The position numbers were made by a program, and so were the translations under genes. 64,000 nt of DNA from Hippea alviniae EP5-r (GTDB lineage: Bacteria > Campylobacterota_A > Desulfurellia > Desulfurellales > Hippeaceae). Position 1 is the first letter of the stretch, and each line of letters starts with the position of its first letter. The DNA is taken from NCBI RefSeq assembly GCF_000420385.1, contig NZ_ATUV01000001.1:496001-560000 (forward strand), in the 5' to 3' direction. A model generated the notes under the pieces. That model searched no databases, was not told the DNA's origin, and worked only from the letters and a program-made list of their open reading frames with translations. Shown here in pieces: positions 26,682 through 36,811 of this stretch.

Positions 26682-27032
26682 TTAAGCCTTTAGGTTAACA
26701 TTATATCCTACAAGATTATCAGGCAGCCTGCAGGCTCTGTTGAGTATGCTGCAGACCGTCTCATAATCCTGATAAACGCATCTGCCACTTCCTTTGTGGC
26801 ATATCTCAATCATCCACCTGCCTTCCCGTTTTATCAAATTAATCGAGAACTTCTCTTCATCAAGTCCAAACCGCTTTAAGAACTCTTCCTTGAAGTTGTC
26901 TTTTTTCTTCTCTTTCTTCTGCTTCTCTTGGCCGCTGTTTTGTTTCTGTTGAAACTTTTTAAATACTTCTATCTCTTTTACTTCTGGCGTCTGTCTTACT
27001 TTGTAAATAGACAGCTCGTCATACTCGTCCAT
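26682..27032 (-). CDS. Hypothetical protein with charged linker
   Basis: 116 residues in two parts: a hydrophilic Lys/Gln/Glu-rich N-terminus (about 20-50) and a small folded-looking C-terminal part (LIKREGRWMIEICHKGSGRCVYQDYE). Three cysteines lie in the C-terminal part. It starts one base before accD ends its reading (accD stop at 27033) and two bases lie before the dehydrogenase, so it is part of the run. Not recognised. Confidence 0.6.
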   Translation of the reverse strand: MDEYDELSIYKVRQTPEVKEIEVFKKFQQKQNSGQEKQKKEKKKDNFKEEFLKRFGLDEEKFSINLIKREGRWMIEICHKGSGRCVYQDYETVCSILNRACRLPDNLVGYNVNLKA

Positions 27033-27860
27033 CTATCTCTTTTTCACATTGTTTGAAAAATACCTTAAAAACTTGCCTATGTATTTTGGAATCTCCTTTC
27101 GTTCAACAACTATATCCACAAATCCCTTTTCGAGCAAAAACTCAGACCTTTGGAATCCTTCTGGTAAGCCGTGTCCTATTGTCTGCTCGATAACTCGTGG
27201 CCCTGCAAAACCTATGAGTGCGTTTGGTTCTGCTATTATTACATCACCGAGCATAGAGAAGCTTGCAGCAACGCCGCCCGTTGTCGGGTCTGTTAGAACG
27301 GATATGTAAGGTAAGCCCTGTTTTCCTAAGAAACTCAAAGCTGCAGCTGTTCTTTCCATCTGCATCAGAGAGAGTATACCTTCCTGCATCCTTGCACCAC
27401 CAGATGCACTGATGATAACAAGTCCTATCTTTAGCTTTATCGCCTTTTCTATCGCCCTTATGATTTTTTCACCCGTTGCATATCCCATTGAGCCGCCAAG
27501 AAACGAGAAGTCCATAACGCTTAAAACACACGGTTCACCATCAATTGTGCATACACCGTTTATAACGGCTTCCTTCTGGCCGCTTTTTTCTATGGCTTCT
27601 TTGAGTCTATCTTTGTAAGGTTTAAGGTCAACAAAGTTCAGCGGGTCTTTTGTTGTTATCTTTGAGTCAAACTCTTTAAATGTTCCTTCATCTGCTGTTA
27701 TCTTTATTCTGTTTCTGGCAGAGATCCTAAAATAATTGCCGCAGTTTGGACAGACCCAGAAGTTCTTCTCAAGCTCTTCAACATAGAATGTCTCATTACA
27801 CTTCTTGCATTGAATCCACTTCTTGTCTTCCTTTTTCTTTTTTCTTCTAAACAAACCCAT
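27033..27860 (-). CDS. accD: Acetyl-CoA carboxylase carboxyltransferase beta subunit
   Basis: Carboxyltransferase half of acetyl-CoA carboxylase, first step of fatty acid synthesis. N-terminal zinc ribbon with Cys18, Cys21, Cys37, Cys40 and the carboxyltransferase core SGGARMQEG and GGVAASFSMLGD. 275 aa. AccA is not in the window. In some genomes accD is followed by folC or trpF-like genes; here it is followed by an unrecognised gene. Confidence 0.96.
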   Translation of the reverse strand: MGLFRRKKKKEDKKWIQCKKCNETFYVEELEKNFWVCPNCGNYFRISARNRIKITADEGTFKEFDSKITTKDPLNFVDLKPYKDRLKEAIEKSGQKEAVINGVCTIDGEPCVLSVMDFSFLGGSMGYATGEKIIRAIEKAIKLKIGLVIISASGGARMQEGILSLMQMERTAAALSFLGKQGLPYISVLTDPTTGGVAASFSMLGDVIIAEPNALIGFAGPRVIEQTIGHGLPEGFQRSEFLLEKGFVDIVVERKEIPKYIGKFLRYFSNNVKKR

Positions 27861-27862
27861 TT

Positions 27863-29140
27863 TTAGTCTCCCTTATATACAACCCTTCCTTTGTAAAATG
27901 TCTTTACAACCTTCCCTTTTAGTTTTTTTCCGTGAAATGGCGTGTTTTTGCCTTTCGATATAAACTTAAATCTATCGACAACCCACTCTGTATTCTTATC
28001 AATCAGAACAATGTTGGCATTTTTGCCTTCGTCGAGTGTTCCAGCATCCAAATTAAACAATCTTGCTGGTTTTACAGTCATTAGTGTAATGGCATCAGCC
28101 AAAGATACAATACCCTTCTCAACAAGATAGGTATTCACAACAGCAAATGCCGTCTCAAACCCGCTTATTCCGAATGCTGCTTTCTGCATCGTGCAGCGTT
28201 TTGAATCTTCATCGTGCGGTGCATGGTCTGTTGCTATTGCATCAACAATGCCAGATGCAAATGCTGAGTGTATGGCTTCAACATCTTCAAAAGACCTTAA
28301 TGGCGGATTGACTTTAGCAAATGTGTTGTAATCTTTTATCTCTTCATCTGTAAGGGATAGATGGTGTGGTGTAACTTCAAATGTAATATTTGATGAGTCG
28401 AGTTTTGCCCTTTTTAGAACTTCTACAGATTCCCTTGTGCTTACATGACATATATGCATTCGTGCATTTGTGCTTTTTGCTATCTCAACATCCCTTGCAA
28501 TAATTGAAGACTCAGACACATTGGGTATGCCTTTCAAACCAAGCTCAAAAGCGATTTTGCCATCGTTTACAACACCATCGCCAGAGATGTTTAAATCTTC
28601 TTCGTGAAGCGTAAGCACAACACCCAAATCTTCAGCGTATATCAGAGCTTTTCTTAAGATTTCAGCATTCATCACAGGTCTGCCGTCGTCTGAAAACGCA
28701 ACACAGCCTGCTTCTTTCAAACTTATCATGTCACTTAGCTCTTCGCCTAATTCAGACTTTGTGATTGTTCCTATCGGATACAAATCGCAAATATCTAATT
28801 TTTCTGCTTTTCTTTTTATATACTCAACTGTCTGGACATTGTCTATTGTTGGCGTTGTATTGGGCATGCAGCAGACCGTCGTAAATCCACCTTTATTGGC
28901 TGCTTTAAGGCCTGTCTCTATGGTCTCTTTGTGCGTTTGGCCTGGGTCTCTTAGGTGTGCGTGTATATCAACAAAACCCGGTGCAGCAATCAGGCCAGTT
29001 GCATCAATCTCTTCATCAATCGATACACCAACAACATCGCCAACAGACTCAATCTTGCCATCAACAATTGAGATGTCGGCAAAACCTTCAAAGTTATTTG
29101 CTGGTGCTATTACATAAGCATTTCTTATTACTGTTCTCAT
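27863..29140 (-). CDS. pyrC: Dihydroorotase (class I)
   Basis: Third step of pyrimidine synthesis. [14 protein letters not shown] carries the zinc histidines, and ATDHAPH the catalytic aspartate and histidine motif. 425 aa fits the class I (PyrC-type long) dihydroorotases. No pyrB directly next to it. Starts within the gatB stop (4-base overlap). Confidence 0.95.
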   Translation of the reverse strand: MRTVIRNAYVIAPANNFEGFADISIVDGKIESVGDVVGVSIDEEIDATGLIAAPGFVDIHAHLRDPGQTHKETIETGLKAANKGGFTTVCCMPNTTPTIDNVQTVEYIKRKAEKLDICDLYPIGTITKSELGEELSDMISLKEAGCVAFSDDGRPVMNAEILRKALIYAEDLGVVLTLHEEDLNISGDGVVNDGKIAFELGLKGIPNVSESSIIARDVEIAKSTNARMHICHVSTRESVEVLKRAKLDSSNITFEVTPHHLSLTDEEIKDYNTFAKVNPPLRSFEDVEAIHSAFASGIVDAIATDHAPHDEDSKRCTMQKAAFGISGFETAFAVVNTYLVEKGIVSLADAITLMTVKPARLFNLDAGTLDEGKNANIVLIDKNTEWVVDRFKFISKGKNTPFHGKKLKGKVVKTFYKGRVVYKGD

Positions 29141-30564
29141 ACTTCCCCCAGTTTTTCTATTAGTATCTCGTTTACTATTTTTGGATTGGCCTTACCCTTC
29201 GTTCTCTTCATAACCTGACCAACAAAGAATCCAATCGTGTTTTTCTTGCCGGACTTATACTGTTCAACTGCCTTTGGGTTGGCTGCTATTATCTCATCAA
29301 CAATCTTTTTAAGTTCACCCTTGTCTGTTATCTGGATAAGTCCTTTCTCTTTTACTATCTCTTCTGGCTCTTTGCCTGTCTCATACATCTCTTTGAATAC
29401 GCTTTTTGCTATCTTGCCACTGATTGTGCCTTTATCTATGAGTTCAACAAGTTTTTTTATCTGTTCTGGTTTGATTAGTGTCTGTTTTATCTCTTTGTTG
29501 TCCCTGTTTAGATAGCCTAAAAGCTCGCTCAATATCCAGTTTGCTATAGTTTGAGGGTTATTATATCCTTCTGTTGCCTTTTCAAAATAGTCTGCAAGCT
29601 CCTTCTCTTCAACTAAAACCCTCGCGTCTTCTTCTTTTATACCATAATCTTTTATAAATCTGTTAAGCTTATCCTTTGGGAGCTCTGGTAAGTCCTTTTT
29701 AACCTTCTCTATCCAGTTGTCGTCTATCAAAATCGGCACAAGGTCTGGGTCTGGGAAGTATCTATATTCAAAAGCTTCTTCTTTGCTTCTCATTGGTTTT
29801 GTTATACCCTTGTTTTCGTCCCACAGTCGTGTTTCCTGAATAATCTTGCCACCATCTTCAAGTACTTCTATCTGTCGTTCTATCTCATATTCGAGCGCCT
29901 TTTCGACATGTTTAAATGAGTTCATATTTTTAAGCTCTGTCTTTGTGCCGAGTTTTGTTTCACCTTTAGGTCTTACAGAGACATTGGCATCGCACCTTAG
30001 TGAGCCTTCTTCCATGTTGCCATCACAGATGCCTAAGTATCTGACAATTCTCCTTAGTGAGCGTAAGTATTCACCAGCTTCTTTTGGTGAGTGCATCACT
30101 GGTAAAGATACTATTTCAAGCAGCGGAACACCTGCCCTGTTTAAATCGACATAACTGCCATCTGGCTTGTGTATTGTTTTTCCTGCATCTTCTTCCATGT
30201 GTATTCTTTCAAGACCAATCTGCTTATATTCACCATCAACGAATATCTCAACATACCCGCCTTCGAGAATGGGCAGCTCGTATTGTGATATCTGGTATCC
30301 TTTTGGTAAGTCTGGATAGAAGTAATTTTTCCTTGCAAATCTTGAGAATCTGTTTATCTTGCAGTTTAGAGCAAGACCAAGCTTTATAGCGAACTCAACA
30401 ACCTGCTTGTTTAAAACAGGTAAAACACCCGGCATACCCAAACAGACAGGACAGACATGGGTGTTTGGTGGTGCTCCAAAGTCCGTTGAGCATGAACAGA
30501 AAATCTTTGTTTTTGTTAGAAGTTGTATGTGAACTTCTAAACCTATGACAGCTTCATATTCCAT
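29137..30564 (-). CDS. gatB: Aspartyl/glutamyl-tRNA amidotransferase subunit B
   Basis: Kinase/tRNA-binding subunit of GatCAB, converting Glu-tRNA-Gln and/or Asp-tRNA-Asn. [23 protein letters not shown] and [16 protein letters not shown] are diagnostic; the C-terminal YqeY-like domain (about 330-475) is present. The ATG at 30564 is preferred over an in-frame TTG at 30576 that contains the GGGGG ribosome site. 475 aa. GatA and GatC must be elsewhere. Confidence 0.95.
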   Translation of the reverse strand: MEYEAVIGLEVHIQLLTKTKIFCSCSTDFGAPPNTHVCPVCLGMPGVLPVLNKQVVEFAIKLGLALNCKINRFSRFARKNYFYPDLPKGYQISQYELPILEGGYVEIFVDGEYKQIGLERIHMEEDAGKTIHKPDGSYVDLNRAGVPLLEIVSLPVMHSPKEAGEYLRSLRRIVRYLGICDGNMEEGSLRCDANVSVRPKGETKLGTKTELKNMNSFKHVEKALEYEIERQIEVLEDGGKIIQETRLWDENKGITKPMRSKEEAFEYRYFPDPDLVPILIDDNWIEKVKKDLPELPKDKLNRFIKDYGIKEEDARVLVEEKELADYFEKATEGYNNPQTIANWILSELLGYLNRDNKEIKQTLIKPEQIKKLVELIDKGTISGKIAKSVFKEMYETGKEPEEIVKEKGLIQITDKGELKKIVDEIIAANPKAVEQYKSGKKNTIGFFVGQVMKRTKGKANPKIVNEILIEKLGEV

Positions 30565-31222
30565 CTTCGCCCCCAATTAACGGATTGGTTATAAAAAAGT
30601 TCTCATCAGGCACTTCTGCATTCTTTATTTTAACCCTGCCATTTTCGACTAAAAGTTTATCTTCGCATAATAGCTTTACAGCTAAAGGGTATATTTTATG
30701 CTCTGTTTTTAGGATTCTTGCACTTAGAGACTCTTCATCATCGTTGTCAAATACGGGAACAATAGATTGAACAATGATGGGTCCATCGTCTAACTCTTCT
30801 GTAACAAAGTGCACCGTTGCACCTGCAAATTTAACACCCTTCTTTAAAGCCTGCATTTGGGCGTGAAGTCCTTTAAACGAAGGTAGAAGAGCAGGATGTA
30901 TGTTTAGTATCCTATTTTCAAAGCTTCTAATGAAATAGCTTGAAAGAATTCTCATATAGCCTGCGAGTATAACAAAATCAACTCTGTAATCTTTTAGTTT
31001 TGCAACGACTTCTTTATCGTAATCTTCCCTGTTTTTGCCGTTTGGGTCGATGAAGTATGCGTCGATCTTGTTCTCTTTTGCTATGTTGAGTCCATTTGCA
31101 TCTGCTTTGTTGCTTATTACAACAACGATTTCAGCATTCTTGATAAATCCAGATTTTATTGAGTTGAGAATGTTTTTGAAGTTTGAGCCCCTGCCTGAGA
31201 GAAGAACGCCTAACCTATACAA
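30554..31222 (-). CDS. purN: Phosphoribosylglycinamide formyltransferase (PurN)
   Basis: 10-formyl-THF-dependent transfer to GAR in purine synthesis. [13 protein letters not shown] at the N-terminus, [15 protein letters not shown] with the catalytic Asn/His, and the later D of ELDDGP are visible. 222 aa, slightly longer than E. coli. Overlaps purM by 8 bases. Confidence 0.95.
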   Translation of the reverse strand: MYRLGVLLSGRGSNFKNILNSIKSGFIKNAEIVVVISNKADANGLNIAKENKIDAYFIDPNGKNREDYDKEVVAKLKDYRVDFVILAGYMRILSSYFIRSFENRILNIHPALLPSFKGLHAQMQALKKGVKFAGATVHFVTEELDDGPIIVQSIVPVFDNDDEESLSARILKTEHKIYPLAVKLLCEDKLLVENGRVKIKNAEVPDENFFITNPLIGGEDGI

Positions 31223-32213
31223 TTTTTACTTCTCCTTTACCCTTTGTGATATAACCTATTTTGTAAAATTTCTCACCTGCAACATTTTCTATATTTGCAA
31301 TATCTTTTTCGTCAACTATTACGACAAAACCTATGCCCATGTTGAATGTTCTATACATCTCATGTTCGTCTATCTTTCCAAGTTCCTTTACAAACTCAAA
31401 AATATCAACCTTTGGCAAGCTATTCTTTTCTATTACTGCATCGAACTTATTATTCAAAACACGCGGTATATTGTCATAAAAACCGCCACCTGTTATGTGG
31501 ATGCAAGCCTTGACGAATGGTTTTATCTTTTCAAAGAGTTTTACATAAATACGCGTGGGTTTAAGCAGAATCTCAGCAACGCTTTTGCCCAAAACGAGAC
31601 TGTCAATCTTGTATCCACCAATCTCAAAAAAGAGTTTTCTCAAAAGTGAGTATCCGTTTGAGTGAAAACCGCTCGATTCAAAACCTAAAATTGCCATTCC
31701 ATCTTCCAATTTTTTGGGCAAAAGCTCTTCTTTTTTGCCAATTCCGACACAAAAACCGGCAAGGTCGTATTCACACTTCTCATACATCGAAGGCATCTGA
31801 GCTGTTTCACCACCAACCAGTGCGCAGTTTGACTCTTTTAAACCATCAACAATGCCTTTTACTATATCAACAAGCACATTATCTTCTAATTCAGAGTAGG
31901 CTATATAATCCAAAAAGAACAAGGGCATTGTGCCGCTTGTGATTATATCGTTAACATTCATTGCAACAAGGTCTATGCCGACAGTATTGTGGATGCCAGC
32001 CATTTGGGCGACTTTTAGTTTTGTTCCAACGCCGTCTGTGGCAGACGAAAGCACAATATCACAGCCGAACTTGTTTAACTCAAACAGTGAAGAGAATCCG
32101 CCAATCGAAGAGATGATGCCATCTTTTGGCAAAACTTCAACCAGCTCTTTTATCTTTTTGGCAAACCTGTTGCCTTTGTCTATGTCAACGCCTGCAGACT
32201 TGTAATCTATCAC
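31215..32213 (-). CDS. purM: Phosphoribosylformylglycinamidine cyclo-ligase (AIR synthetase)
   Basis: ATP-dependent ring closure in purine synthesis. DYKSAGVDIDKGNRFAKKI, SATDGVGTKLK and VGGETAQMPSMY are family signatures. 332 aa. Overlaps the AI-2E transporter gene by 4 bases and purN by 8. Confidence 0.96.
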   Translation of the reverse strand: MIDYKSAGVDIDKGNRFAKKIKELVEVLPKDGIISSIGGFSSLFELNKFGCDIVLSSATDGVGTKLKVAQMAGIHNTVGIDLVAMNVNDIITSGTMPLFFLDYIAYSELEDNVLVDIVKGIVDGLKESNCALVGGETAQMPSMYEKCEYDLAGFCVGIGKKEELLPKKLEDGMAILGFESSGFHSNGYSLLRKLFFEIGGYKIDSLVLGKSVAEILLKPTRIYVKLFEKIKPFVKACIHITGGGFYDNIPRVLNNKFDAVIEKNSLPKVDIFEFVKELGKIDEHEMYRTFNMGIGFVVIVDEKDIANIENVAGEKFYKIGYITKGKGEVKIV

Positions 32214-33265
32214 ATGCTTCTCCTTTTTATGAGAATTGGCACGAGTTTTTCATAGCTCACAACAATAATGCCCAACAACGGCACAGATAAAATCACACCC
32301 CACACGCCTAAGAGCTTACCAAAAAATAGGATTGCAAGCAATACAGCTAATGGGTCAAGTTCAAGCTGTTTTGAGTATATATACGGTGCTATGATGTTGC
32401 CAGAGATAAAGTGAATAAACAGAAGAACAACCAACACTTCAACGCTCATAAGAAAACTGTGATGAACAACGAGTGCGACTATTATTGGTGGGATAAAGCT
32501 TATTATCGCTCCAAGATACGGAATAATGTAAAGCACACCACCCAAGACGCCAAAAAGCAGAGCATAATCAACGCCAACAACATACAATCCCGCAACGCTT
32601 AGTGCGGATACGACTATCATTAGAATAAGCAACCCAACTATGTATCCGATTATCACATTGTGTATGTCCTGAAAGACGGAGAGATAATCTTCTCCAAGAA
32701 CGGTTAGGATGATGCTTCTTACAATGGCTTTGTATTTATCCCTGTATATAATCATAAAAAACGAGATAATGGGCATAAGAAGGAATACAGCAAGCGCAGA
32801 TACGCCCTTTAGGAGTCCTGTGACGGAGTTTACAGCAAACGAGACTAAATAACCTTTGACTGACTCAAGCGCACTGTTTGTTATCATGTAAATCTCTTTG
32901 TTGTGAGCCAGTTTTGAACCTAAATAGGCATAGAGTTTTCCTATCTCTCTGTTTATACCGTTTATTAGGTCTGGTATCTGTTTTTCTATGCCTGCTATCT
33001 GGTTGATAAGGGCTGGCACGGCTATGATGAAGATTAAAGCCATGCCGCCCATAATTATACTCAATACTAAAAGGCCTGTAATCCAGCGTGGAATCTTGAA
33101 TTTTAAAAGCATATTTTCAAACGGATAAGATATCTGAGCTATAAGATAAGATAAAAAGACGATGATTGTGATAAATGTAAGCTTGAAAAATAAAAGATAT
33201 ACTCCGCCTATGAGAAACACTAAGAATATAAAATACTCAAACAGACCAGAGTGGCTTTTTGTCAA
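32210..33265 (-). CDS. AI-2E/PerM family transporter
   Basis: Polytopic inner-membrane protein of 351 aa with about seven or eight segments. The family stretches IISFFMIIYRDKY, LFGVLGGVLYIIPYLGAIIS and FFGKLLGVWGVILSVPLLGI are present. Some relatives export AI-2, others are cation/proton exchangers; the substrate is unknown. Sits between a YtxH-like protein and purM. Confidence 0.88.
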   Translation of the reverse strand: MTKSHSGLFEYFIFLVFLIGGVYLLFFKLTFITIIVFLSYLIAQISYPFENMLLKFKIPRWITGLLVLSIIMGGMALIFIIAVPALINQIAGIEKQIPDLINGINREIGKLYAYLGSKLAHNKEIYMITNSALESVKGYLVSFAVNSVTGLLKGVSALAVFLLMPIISFFMIIYRDKYKAIVRSIILTVLGEDYLSVFQDIHNVIIGYIVGLLILMIVVSALSVAGLYVVGVDYALLFGVLGGVLYIIPYLGAIISFIPPIIVALVVHHSFLMSVEVLVVLLFIHFISGNIIAPYIYSKQLELDPLAVLLAILFFGKLLGVWGVILSVPLLGIIVVSYEKLVPILIKRRSM

Positions 33266-33267
33266 GG

Positions 33268-33639
33268 TTAAATGACCTCTTCATCTTCTGGGTTGTCGAG
33301 CCTTGCCCTAATCTCTTTTAATCTTTCTCTTTCTTCCTGTATGGCTTTTTTGGCATCTTCTATAAGTTCAACAAGAGCCTGCTTTTTGTCGTTTGCAAGC
33401 TCTGAGCCTTTTTCTATCAACTCTTTTGCTGTGTCTGCTATCTTTGTTGCAAGCTGAGTTATTCTCTCTTCAACTTCTTCTTTTTGCTTGAATATATTCT
33501 CTTTTACTTTTCCTGTTTCTATTTTTGGGAGTTTTTCCTTTAAGTCAGAAATCTTTTCAGAATCAACCTTCTTGCTTGCAAGGTAAGCTGCAACACCTAC
33601 GGATGCTATCACTCCGACAGCTAAGATTTTTTTAAGCAT
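33268..33639 (-). CDS. YtxH-like single-pass membrane protein with coiled coil
   Basis: 123 residues: a short N-terminal hydrophobic segment (ILAVGVIASVGVAAYLA) followed by a long charged amphipathic helix rich in Glu/Lys (about 30-115). This layout is that of YtxH/DUF883-like gas-vesicle-P-type envelope proteins of unknown role. It is immediately followed by the transporter gene, two bases apart. Confidence 0.7.
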   Translation of the reverse strand: MLKKILAVGVIASVGVAAYLASKKVDSEKISDLKEKLPKIETGKVKENIFKQKEEVEERITQLATKIADTAKELIEKGSELANDKKQALVELIEDAKKAIQEERERLKEIRARLDNPEDEEVI

Positions 33640-33641
33640 AA

Positions 33642-34133
33642 TTATGCCTCCTTTTTAAAGAATTTAGATGTGAATTTTGTAATTCCAACCAGAAATGCAT
33701 AAACATCATCCAATTTCTCTTCAATCGATTTGATTCTGTCAAATACATAATTGGTATGATTTTCAACCCTTTTCTTTGTATCTACAACGAGAGAAGAGAT
33801 TTCGTTAACAGACATCTTTGTCTTATCCATAACTTCGAAGGAAGTCTCTTTTGCCTTATCCATCACTTCAATACCCGTCTCTTTTGCTTTAGAAGAGAGC
33901 TCTTTCACATCGTTTGCAAGGCCTTCAGCTATGTCCACCATCTGTTGAACTTTATAGAGCATATCATCTACTTTTGACTGATACGGTTCGACCTGTTTTT
34001 TTAGCTCTTCGACCTTCTTTTTAAGGTCGCCGTAGAGTTTGATTAAAATTACAATGCCCACAAGACCACCTAAAGCCAATCCTGCATACACAAGTGCAAT
34101 TACTACCAGAGAGATAGCAGCTAAATTCTCCAT
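33642..34133 (-). CDS. DUF948-like membrane protein with coiled coil
   Basis: 163 residues from the ATG at 34133, which follows a perfect AAGGAGG at a spacing of 9; the longer in-frame start at 34172 lies within the upstream gene and is rejected. One N-terminal membrane segment (LAAISLVVIALVYAGLALGG) and then a long coiled coil containing a repeated unit AKETGIEVMDKAKETSFEVMDK. Paired with the YtxH-like protein, two bases apart; the two may form one membrane-anchored complex (inference). Confidence 0.7.
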   Translation of the reverse strand: MENLAAISLVVIALVYAGLALGGLVGIVILIKLYGDLKKKVEELKKQVEPYQSKVDDMLYKVQQMVDIAEGLANDVKELSSKAKETGIEVMDKAKETSFEVMDKTKMSVNEISSLVVDTKKRVENHTNYVFDRIKSIEEKLDDVYAFLVGITKFTSKFFKKEA

Positions 34134-34155
34134 TTTTAAAAACCTCCTTAAACAG

Positions 34156-34974
34156 TTATAATTTTCTTCCAAACAGTTTTGATACTATTTCACTTGCCGA
34201 CTCTTCAACAGACCTGTTTGTTACATCTATCACAAGCCACTTTGGATGTTGCCTAAACAACGAGTTTGCATACTCCACTTCTTCGTATATACGGCTCAAA
34301 GAAGCATACGATGAGTTTTCTATACCCAACTTCTTAGCTCTCTGCTTTCTTATCTCATACAGTCTCATCGGGTCTATAGTTAAACCAACAATCTTGTTCT
34401 GGTCAACCTTAAAAAGAGCATCAGGCAACTTCTCGCCCTTAACTATAGCAAAATTTGCAACCTTATATCCACCTTCTTGTGCAAGGTATATGCTTAAAGG
34501 TGTTTTGCTTGTTCTTGAAAGTCCGACAAGTATGATGTCTGCTTCATCTAAGTTTCTTACGCTTCTGTTGTCATCATGTTCAACTGTGTATTCTATTGCT
34601 TTAACCTTCTCAAAATACTGGTCGCTTATCTTATGTAAAAGTCCTGAGACATTCCTTGCCTTCTGGCCAAAGAACTGCTCAAACTGTCCAATAAAGTATC
34701 CGAATATATCAATTACCATTAAGCCATTTTTTGAGAAGACTTCGTTTGCATAGTCTCTCAAGTTTTTATCTGCTATTGTGCTTACAATGAGCGGTTTTTC
34801 ATAAAGTGCCTTTTGCAGTATCTCATCTATCTGCTCTTTTTCTCTTATCTCTATGAATTTTCTCTGCCTTACATTTACATTTCTAAATTGAACTAAAAAG
34901 GCTCTAACTATTTTTGACGCTGTCTCACCCGTTCCATCCGATATTATGTAAATAAATTTCTCTTCCATAGACAC
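34156..34974 (-). CDS. ppsR: Bifunctional PPDK / PEP synthetase regulatory kinase-phosphorylase
   Basis: Controls pyruvate,phosphate dikinase or PEP synthetase by ADP-dependent phosphorylation and Pi-dependent dephosphorylation. ISDGTGETASKIVRAFL at the N-terminus and LVGLSRTSKTPLSIYLAQEG (P-loop-like) are DUF299 hallmarks; DEAD-box-like features are absent as expected. 272 aa. The target enzyme is not in the window. Confidence 0.93.
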   Translation of the reverse strand: MSMEEKFIYIISDGTGETASKIVRAFLVQFRNVNVRQRKFIEIREKEQIDEILQKALYEKPLIVSTIADKNLRDYANEVFSKNGLMVIDIFGYFIGQFEQFFGQKARNVSGLLHKISDQYFEKVKAIEYTVEHDDNRSVRNLDEADIILVGLSRTSKTPLSIYLAQEGGYKVANFAIVKGEKLPDALFKVDQNKIVGLTIDPMRLYEIRKQRAKKLGIENSSYASLSRIYEEVEYANSLFRQHPKWLVIDVTNRSVEESASEIVSKLFGRKL

Positions 34975-34975
34975 C

Positions 34976-36016
34976 TCAAATACCCAATTTTAAAAGATTA
35001 TACAATGAAAAAGCCACCCAGAAAAGCACAAAAACAACAATAGAGATTATTGGATTGACCATTGAGTATTTTCCCATCGAGCTAATCATCTCAAATCCGC
35101 CAATATACACAAGAAAGACTATGCCACCAACAAACACATTCCTTATAAAGCCGCTCTTTCTTGGAGTTATTCTTAGAACAAACACAAAAGACAGAAGCGT
35201 TAAGATAAAACAAGACAATGGATAGACAACCCTAAAAGTAACCATCGAAAGGTAATAATCCATATCCTTTTTCTGTTTGAGTTTTTTTATAAGATATGAG
35301 AAAGAAGGCTCTTTGAACTTTGATAATGAGAGCAGAGAATAAAAGTCGCCTTTAAAGTCTATCTTTTTGCTTTTTATGCTATTTTCTGTCATCGAAGGAA
35401 GCTCAATCCTTAAGCACTCATGCAACTTAATGCTTTTTCTTTTTATTGTTAACTTGCTGCACTTGAGTATCTCTGAAACGCCGCTAAAATCCTTTTTCAC
35501 CTTGTATGCCGTGATGTCAAAAGCAGACCTGTTTTGAATGTTTATATCTCCAACCTTTATAAAATAATCTGAAACCTTTATCCACTCGATACTCTTTTTG
35601 TTTTTGAAGTAATAGTGTCTTATAAAGGAAGAGCGTTGAAGCCCGTAATTAACCAGTTTCTCTTTGCCAACGAACATAATTAATCCGACGAGAAATGAGA
35701 GCAACAGGATTGGCATAGCAATTTTGAATATACTTAAACCGCTTGAACGCATGACGATTATCTCGTTTCTCATTGATAAATAGCCTAAGCTTATTAAGGC
35801 TGAAAGTCCGAATATTAACGGCATACTGAGATAAACAACATAAGGCAAGAAAAATATATAATACTCTGCAATGTATTTAAGCGACACATCGTTTTTTAAG
35901 ATAAGCGACAAGGAGCCAAAAAAATCAGAAAGGATAAACAGAAGAGAGCTGAATAACAAGGATATTAAAAAAACCAGCAGGAAGTTTTTTGTTATGTATT
36001 TATGAATTTTTTTCAT
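34976..36016 (-). CDS. LPS export permease of the LptF/LptG family
   Basis: 346 residues: about three membrane segments at each end and a periplasmic jellyroll domain between (about 125-265). EIIVMRSSGLSIFKI is the conserved coupling helix segment and RKSGFIRNVFVGG is typical. The length is closer to LptG. Only one copy is in this window; the partner subunit and LptB must be elsewhere. Overlaps kdsA by 17 bases. Confidence 0.85.
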   Translation of the reverse strand: MKKIHKYITKNFLLVFLISLLFSSLLFILSDFFGSLSLILKNDVSLKYIAEYYIFFLPYVVYLSMPLIFGLSALISLGYLSMRNEIIVMRSSGLSIFKIAMPILLLSFLVGLIMFVGKEKLVNYGLQRSSFIRHYYFKNKKSIEWIKVSDYFIKVGDINIQNRSAFDITAYKVKKDFSGVSEILKCSKLTIKRKSIKLHECLRIELPSMTENSIKSKKIDFKGDFYSLLSLSKFKEPSFSYLIKKLKQKKDMDYYLSMVTFRVVYPLSCFILTLLSFVFVLRITPRKSGFIRNVFVGGIVFLVYIGGFEMISSMGKYSMVNPIISIVVFVLFWVAFSLYNLLKLGI

Positions 36017-36791
36017 AGGAATCTGTTATTTCCCAGTGATTCAGAATCACAGGTATGATTTCTTCAAACTCTTCAAGCGAGAGCATCACAGAAGCATCAG
36101 ATAGAGCATCTTCGGGTTTTGGATGGACTTCAAGAAACAGGCCATCAACACCGACGCTTGCTGCAGCAAAGGCAAGCCATTTAGCATACTGCTTTGTTCC
36201 GCCGCTGACATTTGAAGCAGAAGGCATCTGCATTGAGTGTGTAACATCGTATATCACTCTATCTGCAAATTCTCTCATTATCCTTAAAGACCTGAAATCC
36301 ACAACTAAGTTATTATATCCGAAGCTAACGCCTCTTTCTGTTAGCCAAACTTCACATTGTTTGGTTTTTTTGGCTTTTTGAACAGCATGTTTCATATCCC
36401 ACGGTGCCATAAATTGACCCTTTTTTATATTTACAATTTTGCTGTTTTTTGCTGCTTCAACAATCATATCTGTCTGTCTGCATAAGAAGGCTGGAATCTG
36501 AATAACATCGACTATCTCTGCAACTGTTTTAGCCTGAGCAGGTATGTGTATATCCGTTATTATTTGAAAACCAAAGCTTTCTTTTACCTTTTTTAGAATA
36601 TTTAGACCTTTCTCTATGCCGGGACCTCTGAATGAGTCGATAGAAGTTCTATTGGCTTTATCAAAGGAAGATTTGAATATAATCTTTATTTTAAATCTCT
36701 CTGATATTTCCTTTAGCTTTTCAGCGGTATATAGCGTTATTTTTTCGTTTTCTATAACGCAAGGACCTGCAATAAAGAAATGCTTATTCAT
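36000..36791 (-). CDS. kdsA: 3-deoxy-D-manno-octulosonate 8-phosphate synthase (KdsA), metal-dependent type
   Basis: Condenses arabinose 5-phosphate and PEP. FIAGPCVIEN has Cys11, the metal ligand that marks the metallo class (as in Aquifex; E. coli has Asn), with further ligands in DVTHSMQ, LEVHPKPEDA and LSDASV. SSFDKANRTS and FRGPGIEKG bind substrates. 263 aa. Part of the KDO gene set with kdsC/kdsD 11 kb downstream in the same run. Confidence 0.95.
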   Translation of the reverse strand: MNKHFFIAGPCVIENEKITLYTAEKLKEISERFKIKIIFKSSFDKANRTSIDSFRGPGIEKGLNILKKVKESFGFQIITDIHIPAQAKTVAEIVDVIQIPAFLCRQTDMIVEAAKNSKIVNIKKGQFMAPWDMKHAVQKAKKTKQCEVWLTERGVSFGYNNLVVDFRSLRIMREFADRVIYDVTHSMQMPSASNVSGGTKQYAKWLAFAAASVGVDGLFLEVHPKPEDALSDASVMLSLEEFEEIIPVILNHWEITDSYEKNS

Positions 36792-36811
36792 ACCTTTGAT
36801 AATACCACAAG

